A DNA stretch of 16,682 bases, taken from the NCBI GenBank assembly GCA_002378565.1, contig DFSH01000069.1, forward strand, positions 1 through 16,682, in the 5' to 3' direction. Below are positions 14,531-16,682 of the stretch, piece after piece. The notes under the pieces were generated by a model that had not been told where the DNA came from, searched no databases, and saw only the letters and a program-made list of their open reading frames with translations. Within the stretch, counting starts at the first letter, position 1. The number at the start of each line of letters is the position of its first letter. Position numbers and translations under genes: made by a program. Origin of the DNA: Flavobacteriales bacterium UBA3442. GTDB taxonomy: Bacteria > Bacteroidota > Bacteroidia > Flavobacteriales > Schleiferiaceae.

Positions 14531-16201
14531 ATGAAATGGCCACATCAATTTCCCACCTACTTTGTCCTTGTGATTGGATGCAGCGCACTAAGCTGCCAAT
14601 CACCCCAGGTGACAGATTCTGTCATTGACATAGTGGATCCAACCTCATTGATTCCTGCGCCGAGTGAACTGCATGTCGTGGGCGGGTTCACGGGGCCGGT
14701 GAATCACCTCATGGTTCATGGTTTTGATGCATGCACAGAGGCGAGCCAATCCTGGATAGCTACATGGTTTGCAGACCTTGGTTTGTCGGAGCAATTGGCC
14801 AATCGTGGGGAGCAGAAAACCATGGTAAAAGCCAGCAGCCATCTTTGGCTTGATAATGACCAGGATTTTGCTGCAAAAGAAGGGTCATATGACCTGCGCA
14901 TTGAGGCTGATGGAGTGGCTCTTCGCTTTGGAGACCAGCAAGGCTTGATGAATGGTTTGCAAACGTTGCGACAGTTAACCCCTACAGATTTTTGGTCTGA
15001 GGATTTCAACGGCAGTTTACAGCCGGGCTTTCACTGGCCCCTTTTGCAAATCACTGACCGCCCCTTGCATGCTTACCGCGGGATGCATTTGGATGTGTGC
15101 CGGCATTTTTTTGATGTGAGTTTCATCAAGAAATACCTAGATAACCTGGCATTTCACAAATTCAACCGATTCCATTGGCATTTAACGGAGGATCAAGGTT
15201 GGCGTATCGCCATTGAAGCTTACCCCTTGCTAACCGATGTCGGTGCATGGCGTGAGGCGTCACAAATCGGACCATACAGCGATCAGCGATTTGACTCAAC
15301 AACGTATGGCGGCTTCTACAGCCAGGATGACATCCGTGAGGTGGTTGCTTATGCGACATCGCTGGGTATCGAAGTGATTCCAGAGATTGAACTGCCCGGC
15401 CACTCCAGGGCGGCCATCGCTGCCTACCCATGGTTGAGTTGCCAATCTGAGAGCCTTCCTGTCGCCACGGGCTGGGGGGTCTTTGAAGATGTTTACTGTG
15501 CCGGCAAGGATTCTGTTTTTGACTTCTTGACCACGGTCTTGGATGAAGTCATGGACCTTTTCCCTTCCAAGGTTATTCACATTGGCGGAGATGAGTCACC
15601 CAAGGCTCGATGGGAAACCTGTGCTGCCTGTCAACAGCGCATGGTGGCAGAGGGGCTGGATAATGAGCACCAGCTTCAGAGCTATTTCATTCAACGCATT
15701 GAAAAGCATGTCAATCAACGCGGCAGGGACATCATCGGGTGGGACGAGATTCTTGAAGGTGGGCTGGCGCCAAATGCAAAGGTCATGTCCTGGCGTGGCG
15801 AAAAGGGTGGCTTAGCTGCAGCTTCAATGGGCCATGAGGTGGTCATGACACCAGGCAAGCCATTGTACTTTGACCATTACCAGTCAGACCCTAGTCAAGA
15901 GCCTCATGCTATTGGTGGTCACAACAGCCTTTGGGATGTCTACGCCTACCAACCCCTCTCAAATGACAGCTCAGTGTCAGCCTTCATCATTGGGGCACAA
16001 GGCAACGTGTGGACTGAATACATGGAGACGCCTGAACATGTTGAATACATGGTTCAGCCTCGCGCATCTGCATTGGCAGAAATCCTCTGGTCTGGTGCCA
16101 GGGATTCGGCCACCTTTGATCAAGCACTGCAATACCATGCGCAACGCATGGATCAACTGCATTGGAACCAAGCAACACATCACCTACATGAAGCGCATTG
16201 A
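14531..16201 (+). CDS. beta-N-acetylhexosaminidase, GH20, probable lipoprotein
   Basis: An enzyme releasing terminal beta-linked GlcNAc or GalNAc, by the substrate-assisted retaining mechanism of GH20. I set the start at 14531 because the resulting N-terminus is a lipoprotein-like signal (hydrophobic FPTYFVLVIGCSALSC, with possible lipoboxes VIGC and ALSC). The frame is open to an ATG at 14459, but that extension is not signal-like. The mature protein has a GH20b N-terminal domain (about residues 35-170) and a TIM barrel with RGMHLDVCRHFFDV, FHWHLTEDQGWRI, PEIELPGHSRAA and the catalytic pair in HIGGDES (D354, E355). It also has WDEILEGG and AQGNVWTEYM, which carries an active-site Trp. The 556-residue length is normal. 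It lies 86 bp after the receptor gene and overlaps the glycosylasparaginase gene by 14 bp, so the two enzymes probably act together outside the cytoplasm. The enzyme family is secure; surface or periplasmic location is inferred. Confidence 0.93.
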   Translation: MKWPHQFPTYFVLVIGCSALSCQSPQVTDSVIDIVDPTSLIPAPSELHVVGGFTGPVNHLMVHGFDACTEASQSWIATWFADLGLSEQLANRGEQKTMVKASSHLWLDNDQDFAAKEGSYDLRIEADGVALRFGDQQGLMNGLQTLRQLTPTDFWSEDFNGSLQPGFHWPLLQITDRPLHAYRGMHLDVCRHFFDVSFIKKYLDNLAFHKFNRFHWHLTEDQGWRIAIEAYPLLTDVGAWREASQIGPYSDQRFDSTTYGGFYSQDDIREVVAYATSLGIEVIPEIELPGHSRAAIAAYPWLSCQSESLPVATGWGVFEDVYCAGKDSVFDFLTTVLDEVMDLFPSKVIHIGGDESPKARWETCAACQQRMVAEGLDNEHQLQSYFIQRIEKHVNQRGRDIIGWDEILEGGLAPNAKVMSWRGEKGGLAAASMGHEVVMTPGKPLYFDHYQSDPSQEPHAIGGHNSLWDVYAYQPLSNDSSVSAFIIGAQGNVWTEYMETPEHVEYMVQPRASALAEILWSGARDSATFDQALQYHAQRMDQLHWNQATHHLHEAH

Positions 16202-16682
16202 TTTTCTTAAACTCATGGGAGCAGGCGCAGCCAGCCTCCCCGTACTCCAGGCAGAAGGCAGCCTGCTGACACAAGACCCAAGACAGGTTAACAAACCCAT
16301 CTCCATTGCTACATGGCGTTTTGGTGAGAAGACCACTGCAAAGGCCATCGCCATGATGGAACAGGGGGCATCAGCCCTTGACGCTACGGAGGCTGCCGTG
16401 AAGCTGTGCGAAGCCGACCCCAACGAGCGATCTGTCGGCATGGGTGGTCGGCCAGACCGAGATGGTGTGGTGACCTTGGATGCTTGCTGCATGGATCATA
16501 TGGGGAATATTGGCTCTGTGGCAGCTGTTGAAGACATTGTGCACGTCAGTTCATTGGCGCGAGCTGTGATGGAGCAAACACCTCATGTGATGCTGGTGGG
16601 AGAGGGTGCGCGTGCCTTTGCCATTGAGATGGGTTTCCCCTTGGAAAACCTATTGGTTGAAGCATCCATCAAAGACTGGGAA
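16188..16682 (+). CDS. glycosylasparaginase (N4-(beta-N-acetylglucosaminyl)-L-asparaginase), 5' part, truncated by window end
   Basis: The first 165 residues of an Ntn-hydrolase that cleaves the GlcNAc-Asn bond of glycoasparagines. After an export signal, family blocks follow: SIATWRFG (with the substrate-pocket Trp), a DPNERSVGMGGRPDRDG block (the common form has SVGYGG), VTLDACCMDHMGNIGSVAAVE, ARAVMEQTPHVMLVGEGA. The autocleavage HDT motif with the nucleophilic Thr should lie beyond the window end, so activity cannot be judged. The N-terminus MKRIDFLKLMGAGAASLPVL resembles a Tat signal, but the second arginine of the RR pair is Ile. The start lies inside the GH20 gene (14-bp overlap), suggesting coupled translation. 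The gene was missed by a stop-bounded ORF search only because it runs off the end. The family call is strong. Confidence 0.93.
   Translation, partial: MKRIDFLKLMGAGAASLPVLQAEGSLLTQDPRQVNKPISIATWRFGEKTTAKAIAMMEQGASALDATEAAVKLCEADPNERSVGMGGRPDRDGVVTLDACCMDHMGNIGSVAAVEDIVHVSSLARAVMEQTPHVMLVGEGARAFAIEMGFPLENLLVEASIKDWE

Noticed and set aside
12177..16201. Polysaccharide utilisation locus with a SusC-type receptor
   Set aside because: No SusD homolog, and the receptor lacks the N-terminal carboxypeptidase-like domain and resembles haem/iron receptors. Glycan enzymes next door are not enough to call a PUL.

Overview
The window is a chromosomal segment from a member of the Bacteroidota, probably an environmental or marine flavobacterial/cryomorphaceaen-type lineage. 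The phylum call rests on three things: a TAnnTTTG-type -7 promoter element ahead of the tRNA, gene starts that lack Shine-Dalgarno sequences, and a characteristic gene set (duplicated DUF1599 protein, BT_3928-type DoxX/thioredoxin-like protein, tpiA, prmA and a giant secreted protein of unknown function). The finer placement is inference. I see no phage, insertion sequence, integrase, CRISPR array or toxin-antitoxin signal.

Region 1 (1-8748, all plus strand) is a compact run of six genes that looks like one operon. It starts with the 3' part of a DUF1599 (Nmad1) gene. A four-TM DoxX/MauE-like membrane protein with a thioredoxin-like C-terminal domain follows, then an orphan DppB-type ABC permease, triosephosphate isomerase (tpiA), ribosomal protein L11 methyltransferase (prmA), and a 1500-residue exported protein of unknown function whose start lies inside prmA. 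Several junctions overlap (ATGA, TGATG, 23 bp), so translational coupling is likely.

Region 2 (8749-9209) is an intergenic stretch holding a tRNA-Arg(ACG) with a well-formed Bacteroidota promoter and a Rho-independent terminator. The tRNA carries a paired change at the D-loop/T-loop tertiary contact: A19-U56 in place of the usual G19-C56.

Region 3 (9210-12103) holds a RhlE-like DEAD-box RNA helicase with an RGG-rich tail. It converges, with only 5 bp between stop codons, on a minus-strand pair: an EamA/DMT transporter preceded by a YaaA-family (peroxide-stress, iron-limiting) protein.

Region 4 (12177-16682, plus strand) starts divergently from yaaA with a TonB-dependent outer-membrane receptor that resembles haem/iron receptors. 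It is followed by a lipoprotein-type GH20 beta-N-acetylhexosaminidase and an overlapping, truncated glycosylasparaginase gene. The last two suggest stepwise removal of the GlcNAc core from asparagine-linked glycans or glycopeptides outside the cytoplasm. Most of the window is core or ordinary accessory content. The least explained element is the 1500-residue protein.
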